64,000 bases of DNA from Petroclostridium xylanilyticum (GTDB lineage Bacteria; Bacillota; Clostridia; SK-Y3): NCBI RefSeq assembly GCF_002252565.1, contig NZ_NPML01000018.1:365907-429906 (forward strand), written 5' to 3'. Made by a program: the position numbers and the translations under genes. The notes beneath the pieces were generated by a model. That model saw nothing but the letters and a program-made list of their open reading frames with translations. It ran no database searches and had not been told where the DNA came from. This document shows positions 7,934 to 16,521 of the stretch, piece after piece (within the stretch, counting starts at the first letter, position 1; each line of letters starts with the position of its first letter).

Positions 7934-8496
7934 ATGCACAGTTTGATAGATATTTTTGCGTACAAAGTCTATAAGGAACGATTATTATCTCACCGTGACC
8001 TTCGGAAGATGAAGTATGCGATGACGGTTGTTTGGAATGAAGTGATTAAGCTTGCTGCACTGCTAGCTCTGTTTTTTATGCTGAATAAAACCTATGAGTT
8101 CTTGTTTTGTTTCAGTATCTTGTTATCTATCAGGACTTTTTCCGGCGGTCTGCATTTTGAAAATAATTTCGCATGCTTTGCAGCCAGTGCGGTGTTTTTC
8201 TGTATTGTTATTCTATACTTGCCGTTTTTATTTACTGTAACTATAGGTATAAGTATCATCTTAATGATTATAAGTACCGGCATTATTTCTATTTATTCTC
8301 CTACGCCGTCTCCCAACAGGCCGATTATAAACAAAAAAAAAGACGGAACTTAAAGTATCTGTCCGTCTTCTTTACCCTCGCATGGATATTTATTTTATAT
8401 ACATTTATTCATGATCATACTCTTTTTGAATGCGGCATATGGACAATTAGTCTGCAAGCATTCCAATTACTAATAGGAAAGGAGTGTAACCAATGA
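7934..8496 (+). CDS. agrB: agrB, module 2, with a -1 frameshift in an A9 run
   Basis: AgrB is a membrane cysteine endopeptidase that processes the AgrD pro-peptide into a cyclic autoinducer. The catalytic pair is His74 and Cys81 in GGLHFENNFAC, with several hydrophobic helices around it. After about residue 136 the run of nine A at 8333-8341 puts the frame off by one: frame 0 stops at 8353, while the last ~45 codons (VFFTLAWIF ... GKECNQ) continue in the next frame to 8496. One more A would restore a full protein. A9 runs can allow polymerase slippage, so some full-length product is possible. The stop overlaps the agrD start. Confidence 0.75.
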
Positions 8497-8633
8497 AGAA
8501 GATTTCTCCTGTATTGAGAGCAATTTTATATTTTTTTGCATTTATGTTTGTTGTCGCTGCGGATTTGATTACCGCATCAGGCTCGTTTCTTATGTGGGGA
8601 GAGCCAAAATGCCCCAAGGATTTGTTAAAATAG
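8493..8633 (+). CDS. agrD: agrD, cyclic lactone autoinducer pro-peptide, module 2
   Basis: The 46-aa product overlaps the agrB stop by ATGA and has GGAAAGGAG upstream. It has an amphipathic/hydrophobic N-terminal leader, the core ASGSFLMW, and the conserved tail GEPKCPKDLLK. The only cysteine is in the tail, so the ring-closing residue is probably Ser31, giving a five-residue lactone SFLMW instead of a thiolactone. The 3' end overlaps the convergent agrC fragment by 9 bp. Confidence 0.8.
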   Translation: MKKISPVLRAILYFFAFMFVVAADLITASGSFLMWGEPKCPKDLLK

Positions 8634-8998
8634 TACTGTGAATACTATATACTCCTCCTCAAAGGAAAGCTCGATGGTGCCGTTATAAGCATCGACAATC
8701 TTTTTTACATTATAAAGGCCGTACCCTCTATGCTTTCCTTCCTTTGTTGAATAACCCCTGTTATAGATGTGCACTGTATTTGTCCTGGATATGGATTTAC
8801 CCGTGTTCTTTACCCGGATCATCTTGAATTTTCCTTCCATACCAAGTGTCAAAACCACACTGCCGTTTTCTCCATTTTCAGCAGCCTCGATTGCGTTATT
8901 TAACAGGTTTCCCAATAGTTCAACAAGTTCATGCTTGTCCAACGGATATTCGGGTATTTCTCCTTGGAATTCCACATGAAAAGCAATTTTTTTCTCTT
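8625..8998 (-). pseudogene. agrC: agrC 3' fragment (module 2)
   Basis: It encodes the last ~125 residues of the agrC at 23279-24532, with the ATP-binding N box LLNNAIEAA and G box GYGLYN, and differs at one residue (EEE versus EEK near the end). It is cut at 8999 by a tandem cluster of GGGACGGTTC repeats. There is no phosphoacceptor histidine or membrane domain. Confidence 0.9.
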
Positions 8999-9002
8999 GG
9001 GG

Positions 9003-9275
9003 GGATGACAGGGGGGACGGTTCTTGTTGAGGATGACAGGGGGGACGGTTCTTGACAGGGGGGACTTGACAGGGGGGACGGTTCTTGTTGATAGATTACT
9101 TGAACAGAGCTAGGGAAATTAGAAGTTATGTCTGTTCTGGATATATTTTAGGATAACAGGTATTAATAAAACTGCTGTTAGCAAATCTTAACAATGAGAA
9201 CCGTCCCTATTGCCCGTACTTTAACAATGAGAACCGTCCCTATTGCCCCCTAATGAGAACCGTCCCTATTGCCCG
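9003..9275. repeat. Cluster of GGGACGGTTC-type repeats in opposite orientations
   Basis: Copies of GATGACAGGGGGGACGGTTC lie at about 9004-9026, 9032-9053 and 9067-9086. About 105 bp further on, three inverse copies of GAGAACCGTCCCTATTGCCC occur at about 9197-9216, 9229-9248 and 9255-9274. They are the end motif of the RAYT units and look like a pile-up of element ends between two agrC fragments. Confidence 0.7.
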
Positions 9276-9287
9276 TATTGCCCGTTA

Positions 9288-9538
9288 GTCATAGAAGAAA
9301 TGTTGTTTTAACACTCGGAATAGAAGGAATGAACAAAATAATTGAAGTTAGAAATACATGTAATTCGATAGCTGGGATAGATACTGCACGTATATTCAAC
9401 AGAGGATATTCAACAAAAGAAGGAAAGCACCGGGTCTATGGTTTGTATAATGCGAAAAGAATCGTAGATATTTATCATGGCGCCATGGAGCTTTCCTTTG
9501 ATGAACAATACATCGTATTTAAAGTCTTATTTTATTAA
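9288..9538 (+). pseudogene. agrC: agrC 3' fragment (module 3)
   Basis: It encodes about 83 residues homologous to the AgrC C-terminus, from VVLTLG to the end, including the region around RGYSTKEGKH, but diverged in sequence (for example RVYGLYNAKR where the intact gene has RGYGLYNVKK). It is joined at its 5' side to the repeat cluster. It converges on agrD of module 3 with a short overlap, exactly as agrC and agrD do in module 6. Confidence 0.85.
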
Positions 9539-9667
9539 GTGTTTCGAGCATTTAGGTTCTCCCCAAAAAGCAAATGAACCTGATGCAGTGATCAAATCTG
9601 CAGCTGCAACAAATATAAACGCAAAAGAATATAGTACTGCTTTTAATACCGGAGAAGTCTTTTTCAT
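9527..9667 (-). CDS. agrD: agrD, cyclic lactone autoinducer pro-peptide, module 3
   Basis: The 46-aa product begins MKKTSPVLKAVLYSF, keeps ASG before the core and GEPKCSKHLIK after it. The predicted lactone core is SFAFW, different from SFLMW in modules 2 and 6, so the signal specificity may differ. A GGAAAGGAGTG ribosome site overlaps the agrB end. It lies directly downstream of an intact agrB. Confidence 0.8.
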   Translation of the reverse strand: MKKTSPVLKAVLYSFAFIFVAAADLITASGSFAFWGEPKCSKHLIK

Positions 9668-9673
9668 AAGTTT

Positions 9674-10228
9674 TCACTCCTTTCCTATTATTAGTTGGAA
9701 TGCTTGTACGCTAATAGTCCATATACCGTATTCAAAAAAAGTATGATCATGAATAAATTTATATAAAATAAATATCCATGCAAGAGTAAAGAAGACGGAC
9801 AGATATTTTAAAGTCTGTCTTCTTTTTTTGCTTATAACCGGCCTGTTAGGAGACGGCATAGGAGAATAAATAGAAACAACGCTGGTACTTATAAGCATTA
9901 AGACGATACCTACACCTGTAGATACAGTAAACAATAGCGGCAAGTATAAGATAATGATACAGAAAAATACCGCACTGCTGACAAAGCATGCAAAATTACT
10001 CTCAAAATGCAGACCTCCGGAAAAAATTCGAATAGAAAATAAGATGCTTATACAAAGCAAAAACTCATATGTCTTATTCAATATTATAAATAAAGCCAGC
10101 AGCGCAACAAACTTAATCACTTCATACCACATAACCGTCATCGCATACTTCATCTTCCAAAGGTCACGATGGGACAATAATTTCTCATTATAGACCTTAT
10201 ATGTAAAAATATCTATCAAATTGTGCAT
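9674..10228 (-). CDS. agrB: agrB, autoinducer-processing membrane peptidase, module 3
   Basis: Intact 184-aa AgrB starting at MHNLIDIF (10228). His74 and Cys81 (GGLHFESNFAC) are present. The run that is frameshifted in modules 2 and 6 reads AAAAAAAGAAG here and is in frame. It has several predicted transmembrane helices. It ends 6 bp before agrD, with which it is co-transcribed from the leftward promoter of operator 10363-10508. Confidence 0.85.
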   Translation of the reverse strand: MHNLIDIFTYKVYNEKLLSHRDLWKMKYAMTVMWYEVIKFVALLALFIILNKTYEFLLCISILFSIRIFSGGLHFESNFACFVSSAVFFCIIILYLPLLFTVSTGVGIVLMLISTSVVSIYSPMPSPNRPVISKKRRQTLKYLSVFFTLAWIFILYKFIHDHTFFEYGIWTISVQAFQLIIGKE

Positions 10229-10362
10229 GAATATCCCATTCCTTAATATCATAATAAGAAAGCGGCTGCAAAAGATTCCCACTGATGAATTTTTATCATT
10301 GAAAAACCGGGCAACCATCCCACAGCCGCATTTTCGGCAAAGTATATTACTATTCTGCGGAG

Positions 10363-10508
10363 ATGATAGCACAAAAATACAAATAAAACAACCCAAATGT
10401 AACGAAAGTGTATTTTAGTGTAACGAAAAAACATTATATGCGTTTTCGTTACACTAGAATACACTTTCGTTACAATAATATTGAAAAAATGGGGATGTGT
10501 GATATAGT
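10363..10508. promoter_or_regulatory. Divergent LytTR operator and promoters, module 3 (inverted)
   Basis: The repeat pairs span 10398-10474 and are the cleanest copies (TTCGTTACA throughout). agr side, leftward: TTGTTT (10386-10391)-17-TATCAT (10363-10368). Effector side, rightward: TTGAAA (10481-10486)-16-TATAGT (10503-10508). The 6-bp gaps match the other modules although the whole module is inverted. Confidence 0.8.
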
Positions 10509-10640
10509 AAAAACATACTAAGCGCGTTTGGTATGGGAAATAAAAAACATTGGCAAGATTCTAGGTTTCTAAACGAATATGTACTAAATCTATGAAAGCT
10601 AGAACATACTTAAATTAAAATGATAAAGGGGTGTTTATAA

Positions 10641-11543
10641 ATGTATAGAAAATGGATATCTACACTTTTATTATGTATAATGCTGTTAAATATGCTTTCC
10701 TCTGTTGTATTTGCACAAGAATCTCCTTATAATAAAGATATTACGCCGAATGATATTCTAAAAGTTAGCAAAAATATGAAACAAGAAACAATTGTTAAGG
10801 ATAATGAAAAGAAACAATTTATTATATCTTCTTCATTAGAAGATAAGAAGATTTTTGGAGTATCTATAAAAGATACTGCTGTAAAAGCACCTGAAAATAT
10901 ACCAGAAATGCAGGCAGAATCAATTAAAGATATTACTCAATTGTCTGGCATGCCGGAAGATGGAATCCTAGTGAATCGCATTTACTTTGGATTATATGAT
11001 AGTGAAGAGAATGCTAAAAAAGCATTAAAAGATTATAATGATGCTTTTGAAAAAAATAACAAAACAGTTAACAATGTAGCTGCACAATTAAGTAGCATGC
11101 AAAGCAGCACATTCTGGCATAATAGTACTGTTTCTTACTATTATAGTTCCACTTATGGTTTCTACTATGTCATAAATCTTTCAGCAAGAGATGCGTCTTA
11201 TGTATTTAATGTTGGGTCGGTGGCTGCAGTGACAATATGTTCATTAATAGGAATAGCAATGGGCGGAACTATTGGAGCGGTGACAGGTGTGCTTTTGGGT
11301 GCTGTAGTTGCAATAGCTATACAGACACTATATTGGTCCTGTCAAAATTCGGATGGTAGTTTTACTGTTCTTCTACCAGCAGGAAATATTCCATCTATGT
11401 TTAAGCAGGCCATTAGTGCAACTAAATATCTTCTACCCGCTAATACGTATTTAGGTGGGACATATCGAGCTGGTTCTAGCAACTGGAGCTCCTACTATTG
11501 GGATGATTATGACTGTGAGTTTGATTTATCAAACTATCAATAA
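10641..11543 (+). CDS. Secreted protein with glycine-rich hydrophobic segment, bacteriocin-like effector of module 3
   Basis: The start follows AAAGGGGTG at 7-nt spacing. The 300-aa product has a signal peptide ending SVVFA (about 25), a charged helical region up to about 150, then a long small-residue/glycine-rich hydrophobic stretch (about 193-232, containing AMGGTIGAVTGVLLGAVV) typical of membrane-inserting or pore-forming peptides, and an aromatic/Ser-rich tail. The next gene, 17 bp on, encodes a 64-aa two-helix protein that could be its immunity partner. The toxin/immunity reading is inference; no family recognised. Confidence 0.7.
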   Translation: MYRKWISTLLLCIMLLNMLSSVVFAQESPYNKDITPNDILKVSKNMKQETIVKDNEKKQFIISSSLEDKKIFGVSIKDTAVKAPENIPEMQAESIKDITQLSGMPEDGILVNRIYFGLYDSEENAKKALKDYNDAFEKNNKTVNNVAAQLSSMQSSTFWHNSTVSYYYSSTYGFYYVINLSARDASYVFNVGSVAAVTICSLIGIAMGGTIGAVTGVLLGAVVAIAIQTLYWSCQNSDGSFTVLLPAGNIPSMFKQAISATKYLLPANTYLGGTYRAGSSNWSSYYWDDYDCEFDLSNYQ

Positions 11544-11560
11544 TATAAGAAAGGCTAATA

Positions 11561-11755
11561 ATGCATATGAAAAAAATCTTTGATATTTGTCCAATAATTG
11601 TTTGGTTATTAATTATAATTGTTACAGCAGTGATTCTTCCAAAGTTTTCATTAGATTCTAAGATATCACCGATTATATTTATATACATTATAGCTATTAC
11701 AGCTTTTCAAACGATTGCTGCGTTAATATTATTACACATTTTTAAGAAGAGATAA
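11561..11755 (+). CDS. Two-helix small membrane protein, candidate immunity partner
   Basis: 64 aa with two transmembrane helices (about residues 10-28 and 36-60) and a KKR C-terminus, preceded by AAAGGC. It is co-transcribed with the bacteriocin-like gene upstream. Small two-helix proteins next to secreted membrane-active peptides are commonly immunity proteins; this is inferred from size and position only. Confidence 0.65.
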   Translation: MHMKKIFDICPIIVWLLIIIVTAVILPKFSLDSKISPIIFIYIIAITAFQTIAALILLHIFKKR

Positions 11756-11820
11756 CGTAACAACAGTGCCAGGAGACGCTTTGAAACTAATAGAAAACGT
11801 TGAAGATAACAGGGGATACA

Positions 11821-13114
11821 AATGAGGGGACGGTTCGAGACCACTGAAAAACGTTAAATAAAAATTGTAAAAATTTCAACAATCTTCTACAAGAAAGTAG
11901 TGAAAACCCCCTTCATATGGTATAATGAATTTGACTAGAACTCAATACCAAATGGGGTTTCGTTATGCTTAAAGACAAAAATATGCAATTAAGCATCTAT
12001 TCAATATTATACAATAAAATTCCAGAAAAACATATCCTAAAATTAATAAATAATGCAGTTGATTTTAGTTTTATCAATAAACTGCTTGAAAAGTCCTACT
12101 GTAAGTACTATGGGATACCTGCAAAAGAGCCAGAACTAATGATTCGAATTTCAATACTGCAATACTTATACAATTTATCTGACGAACGAGTAATTGAAGA
12201 TGCTTCTTTGAATCTTGCATATATGTGGTTTCTCGGAATAAATCCGGAAAAGGAATCTGCTCTTTGATAGATCAAGATGCAAGAGTAGGATATAAATCTA
12301 AGCCGGACAGTTTTTTTGGGTATAAGACAGAATTTACATTAACGACAGATGAAAGAATAATTACAGCAGTAAGAGTATATGACGGGGCATATGTGGATGG
12401 ATCAGGAACTAAAGAGTTATGTGAGTTAACAATCGGTGCTGGTATTGATGTAAAAGAATTTTATGGAGATAAAGCATTTTTCAGAAAACCAATCCTTGAT
12501 TTACTCAAAGAGCACCAGGTTCAAGCCTATATTCCTGTCAGTGAATCAGTATATAGAATTGACGAGGATTTATATAAGTATAATAAAGATTCGGATCAAT
12601 GGCTGTGTGATTATGGAAATGTAATTATAAAGAAAAAGAAGAAAACAGATAAAAAAGGATATGAGACTATTTCATATTATTTCGAAAAGGAATTATGTAG
12701 GAACTGTCCAAATCGTAGTGAATGTATAAAAAAGGGCAGGGCTATCGGAAAGATATTAACAATCAGTATTAACACGCCAGAATTCTATGAATACAGTCAA
12801 AGAACAAAGACACAAGAGTTTAAAGAGAAATATAAAAATCGAGCTTGCCATGAATGGAAGAATGCAGAGATAAAAAGGTTTCACGGTATGAGTCGTGCCA
12901 AAGGGTATGGCTTACGAAGTATGAGCATTCAAGCAAAATTAACCGCATTGGCGGTAAATCTAAAGAGGATAGCCGCGCTGGTATCCTCTTTAAACATAAA
13001 AATATTCCATTTAATGTTAGAAATTCGGTGGAAGAAACAGTTTTATTGGAATGAACTGAATAAAGTAGCTTAAAAAACAGCACTTTGTCAGTGGTCTCGA
13101 ACCGTCCCCTCATT
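11821..13114. mobile_element. IS1182-type element 1, internally deleted
   Basis: Perfect 27-bp inverted ends at 11821-11847 and 13088-13114 contain GGGGACGGTTCGAGACC. The element is about 1.29 kb, shorter than usual for IS1182 relatives (about 1.6-1.8 kb), because the transposase centre is missing. Confidence 0.8.
11965..13073 (+). pseudogene. IS1182-family transposase with internal deletion
   Basis: The N-terminal DUF772-like part (11965 to about 12265, ending WFLGINPEKES) joins out of frame to the DDE catalytic part (from about 12264, DQDARVGYKSK to KRIAALVSS). The linking region found in relatives between these parts is absent. The two pieces are in different frames, so no functional transposase is made. 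Confidence 0.85.
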
Positions 13115-13129
13115 TTCCTACATCCCCGA

Positions 13130-13570
13130 TTAATTGGCATTGATATCGAGAATCGGAGCACCTTTTACTTTCTTTTCAGACATTTCCCACGAGTTCTCTA
13201 CTTTTTTGCTTTTTAACATTACATTGGTTCCATCTGCTTCTTTGTATAGTACCATTATTTCTTTAAAATCGTTACTAATAAAATATACCGGTTCGGTGCC
13301 ACCAATTGGAGCTTGTTGGTCTAAAAGGTCCATCTCTCTTGCAACATCTCCGCCCATTCCGATTACCTCAGTATAGGTTACTCTCCTGAATTTACCTATT
13401 CTTTTATCAAGTTGAAAGCTTGCTTTAATATCATTATAAGCATGTTCCAGTCTTTTTTCTGTTTTTTCAACAATCTTTTCGTCTTTCTCGCTACTTGCAT
13501 TAGCGTAGGTAATAGCACCAAATACCATAACGATGACTAACGCAATTATTACCGTTTTTCTTACTAACAT
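13130..13570 (-). CDS. Secreted protein, second gene of module 4
   Basis: 146 aa, AAAAGGAGG before the ATG, signal peptide ending TYANA (about 25), then a charged helical segment and a compact domain ending VKGAPILDINAN. No transmembrane helix beyond the signal. It lies 21 bp after the 137-aa secreted protein gene and is co-transcribed with it. No family recognised; by position it is the partner of the first module 4 protein. Confidence 0.65.
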   Translation of the reverse strand: MLVRKTVIIALVIVMVFGAITYANASSEKDEKIVEKTEKRLEHAYNDIKASFQLDKRIGKFRRVTYTEVIGMGGDVAREMDLLDQQAPIGGTEPVYFISNDFKEIMVLYKEADGTNVMLKSKKVENSWEMSEKKVKGAPILDINAN

Positions 13571-13591
13571 AATAATAACCCTCCTTTTATC

Positions 13592-14005
13592 CTAATTTGA
13601 GTCATACTCTTCGACTGAATGAACCACCGTATAGTAAGTTTGAGCCCCTGTTTTACAGTAGTGTGTCCTTACAAGTTTCCATGAATTTGAGTAATTCGTA
13701 CTTGAGCAAGCTCCACTCTTAGTAACTGAGTAAGGCGAAGTAGTATCATCAGCGGACACATCAGTAACTTTGATGCCATTCTTATAAACTGTAGTCCTTA
13801 CTCTTACCCCTGTAACATCTGTATAGTATCCATTTGAATTAACGGTAGCTCCGGTTGTACCACTAAAGTCACAACCATATCCATATGCATCAATATAACC
13901 AGTGCTTGTAATGATGTATTTGGTCGCCGCAAACGCCATCCCAGTTGAAAACAATAATACTATTGCCATGATCATGGATAATACGATAATACTTCTCTTC
14001 TTCAT
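13592..14005 (-). CDS. Secreted Ser/Thr/Tyr-rich protein, effector of module 4
   Basis: The start at 14005 follows GAGGAGAGTGGAATA. The 137-aa product has a signal peptide ending GMAFA and a Gly/Thr/Tyr-rich, probably all-beta mature domain with three cysteines (regions YGCDFSG, SGACSST and THYCKTG). It is transcribed from the effector promoter of the half operator at 14265-14328. No family recognised. Confidence 0.7.
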   Translation of the reverse strand: MKKRSIIVLSMIMAIVLLFSTGMAFAATKYIITSTGYIDAYGYGCDFSGTTGATVNSNGYYTDVTGVRVRTTVYKNGIKVTDVSADDTTSPYSVTKSGACSSTNYSNSWKLVRTHYCKTGAQTYYTVVHSVEEYDSN

Positions 14006-14264
14006 TATTCCACTCTCCTCTCGCATGCTTAATTAATAATTTTTGTACCAGACATATTTTTTAGCTAGCAAATTTTATAAACAATAGAATTCAACTAGTG
14101 ATTTTAAACTACTTCTTAGCCTATCAAAATTTTAACTACTTGTAAGATCAAGATCTCTATATAGACTCTTAATTATCCACAAATCAAGAGACAACTAAGA
14201 TCTAGATAGGTAAAGTAATATAGGAGTAATACCATCTTTACTCGGTGATATTACATGTATCACT

Positions 14265-14328
14265 ATTTTATCACACATCCCCACTTTTTCAATATTTTTG
14301 TAATGAAAGTGTATTTTAATGTAACGAA
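14265..14328 (-). promoter_or_regulatory. Half LytTR operator with effector promoter, module 4
   Basis: Only the effector-side repeat pair remains (14299-14307 and 14320-14328), with TTGAAA (14287-14292)-16-TAAAAT (14265-14270) and the same 6-bp gap. Homology to the other operators stops at about 14340, where foreign repeat sequence begins, so the agr side of this module is lost. Confidence 0.7.
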
Positions 14329-14349
14329 ATTGCACATAAAAAATATTAG

Positions 14350-14455
14350 ACCAAACAAACAAAGGGACAGGTAACGTAATCCCGCAAACAAAGGGACAGG
14401 TAACGTGTTTGAGTTAATCCCGTAAGTCAAACGCATTGCTTGTCTCTTTGTTTGT
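14350..14455. repeat. Short repeat block with inverted ends, element remnant
   Basis: Two direct copies of CAAACAAAGGGACAGGTAACG (about 14357 and 14385) face an inverted, partly matching CTTGTCTCTTTGTTTG (14438-14453). It looks like the collapsed ends of another insertion, and it replaces the agrBD half of module 4. Confidence 0.5.
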
Positions 14456-14481
14456 TGTTTTATTTCGTAGTTAAGACACTA

Positions 14482-16168
14482 TGACAGGGGGGACGGCAGA
14501 CTGTGTAAAAATGGAAAATTAGACTTATATTAATTTATGTTAATTTCCATTAATTCACACAATTAAGCCCCTGAGATTTCCAATATATGTTGATATGTAG
14601 TTTGCAGAGATTAGAAGGATGTAATAATCCCTCTAATCTCTTAATAACTTCCTTAATTCCTAATATATTTATTACTCTTTTCATGTTATACGCTAAAAAA
14701 GCCAAAGAGGCCTCCTCCTTCACTGACTCCAATCCTCTTGTCAGAAAATACGATAATCCCCAACCCCTTTTTATCGTACCAAAAGGGTGCTCTACAATCA
14801 TTTGACGTTTTTTATATAATTCTTTATTTTTAGCCGTTCTTTCGTCAACCACATCTAAAAAATCTTGGTCTATACACCTTGTAATAGCTCTTCCTTCTTT
14901 ACTTTTAGTACATTTATCTTTATACTCACACTTACTACAAGCTTCATAATTTGCATACTTAATTTGCTTAGTATTTTCATTTATCGGCGTTTTCCTTGTG
15001 CATCTTAATTCATGCCCAGCAGGGCAAATATAAACATCTTTTTCTTGATCATATTTAAACCTGTCACAATAAAACTCTTTTTCGCCTGTAGAGTTTGAAA
15101 ATACCTGCTTTGCAACATATGTCGTTATATTTTCTTCTTCACATATTTTTAAATCATCTGCATTGTAATACCCTTTATCCGCAAGAGCTTTAATACTTTC
15201 TACTCCGAATACTTCCTTAGCACGTTTGCCCATTTCACTTAACTGTCCATGGTCTGTCGGATTATTAATAACATTACAGTCTACAATAAGGCAATGTTTA
15301 CTATCTACAACAGTTTGAACGTTATAGCAGATATCAACGCCATTGTTATTCACAGCCATTAGTCTTGCATCCGGGTCTATTGTTGATATTTCATTAATTT
15401 CTTTTTCCTTTAATTCCTGCTGATAACTTTCATACAGTTCTTTACGTGTTTTTAACTCTTTTATCCTATCTTTTATTTCTTGTGCATCGGGCTTTCTGCT
15501 TGATTCTTCACAACTATCATTTTCATCTAACTGAGCCATATATTCTTGTGTTTTTTCTTCAAGATATTTAATTTTACGAGCTAAATTCTTTTCATTATAA
15601 TTATTTTTCTTAGAATTACAAGCCCTAAATTTGGACCCGTCAACCCGCAACTACTTCCATGCCAAACAAATCCCATTGCTTGCACAATGCAACAAATTGT
15701 TTAAATACCTTTTGTATAGCATCTTTATTATCTTTTCTAAAATCAGCTATTGTCTTAAAATCAGGTCTTAGTTTTCTAATCAACCACATTAACTCGATGT
15801 TTCTAGTTGCTTCTGCTTCAAGCTTTCTTGATGAAGTAATCTTATTCATATATCCATAAATATATAGTTTTAGTAGATCTTTAGGACCAAATCCCAATCT
15901 CCCGGTGTGTGCGGGAGTAGCATTTTTAAATCCTAATTGGACTAAATCTAATGAATCGACAAATGCATCCATGACTCTAACAGGATTATCATCTGTAATA
16001 TAATCATCTATATATTCCGGATAGGAAATTTTTCTTTTTCTATCAATACCTTCGATATATCTCATAATCCACCTGCTTTCTATTTAACAGATTAGATTAT
16101 AGCATATTTCTAATAGATTATGTTAGCCAATTTATGGAGTTTTCACACAGTCTGCCGTCCCCTGTCAC
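14482..16168. mobile_element. IS1182-type element 2
   Basis: Inverted ends at about 14482-14510 and 16139-16168 share GACAGGGG(GG)ACGGCAGACTGTGT. The length of about 1.69 kb is normal for the family. The transposase inside is frameshifted. Confidence 0.8.
14550..16065 (-). pseudogene. IS1182-family transposase, single-base frameshift
   Basis: The N-terminal DUF772 part starts at 16065 and runs to LFGMEVVA, and the DDE part resumes at VDGSKFRACNSK. An extra G in the GCGGG run near 15647 shifts the frame, giving a stop at 15640 and leaving the 366-codon catalytic part without its start. Otherwise the gene is full length, with the C-terminal cysteine cluster and the AYNMKRVINILG block. Recent inactivation is likely. 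Confidence 0.85.
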
Positions 16169-16232
16169 ACTAATGCAACTAGTACATTTTCCAATTTTTC
16201 TTACAATCAGTCAGTTCGCTTCAACTGGAATC

Positions 16233-16376
16233 TTATTTGTTTTTTCCTATTCTTTGCCATAAATCTTTAAAGAATTCTACTATCTGTTTACCAACAGAAT
16301 TTGCCACAATCATATAAATTTTTACAATTAATACAAATGTTAATATAATGAGTACGCCTTTTAAAATGTTATGCAT
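16233..16376 (-). CDS. Small membrane protein (47 aa), second gene of module 5
   Basis: AAGGAGG at 6-nt spacing precedes the ATG at 16376. The product has one N-terminal helix (about residues 5-25) and an amphipathic basic tail ending FKDLWQRIGKNK. It begins 29 bp after the stop of the IS-interrupted secreted protein gene, so it belonged to the same operon. An immunity or accessory role is plausible from the pattern of the other modules. No family recognised. Confidence 0.6.
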   Translation of the reverse strand: MHNILKGVLIILTFVLIVKIYMIVANSVGKQIVEFFKDLWQRIGKNK

Positions 16377-16405
16377 ATAAACCTCCTTAACAGCCAATTA
16401 ATCGT

Positions 16406-16512
16406 TTACGGAATATAAGAAGTACCAAATCTTGTAAATCCCTCTACAGTGTTTTCAGTTACCGGAACACTCCAGTCACCAACACCAACATATGATTTAA
16501 CAGTATATTTAT
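16406..16512 (-). pseudogene. 3' part of module 5 effector, cut off by IS
   Basis: Encodes DYKYTVKSYVGVGDW and on to GTSYIP before a stop. Removing the IS and one target copy joins it in frame to 17988-18594, giving an uninterrupted 237-aa secreted protein. Confidence 0.85.
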
Positions 16513-16521
16513 AGTCCAGTT

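Larger units (their letters stand above)
5902..8999. repeat. 3.1-kb direct duplication, copy 1
   Basis: Co-linear with 20556-23653 at a constant offset of 14654 bp. I noticed only two base differences (near 6190 and 8651). It includes both effector genes, the operator, agrB, agrD and the 3' end of agrC. The left boundary is next to a GGGACGGTTC-type end, and the right boundary falls inside agrC at another such repeat. Confidence 0.9.

Noticed and set aside
9003-9275. Tandem repeats as a CRISPR array
   Set aside because: The repeats are irregularly spaced, change orientation and have no uniform spacers or cas genes; they match the ends of RAYT units.
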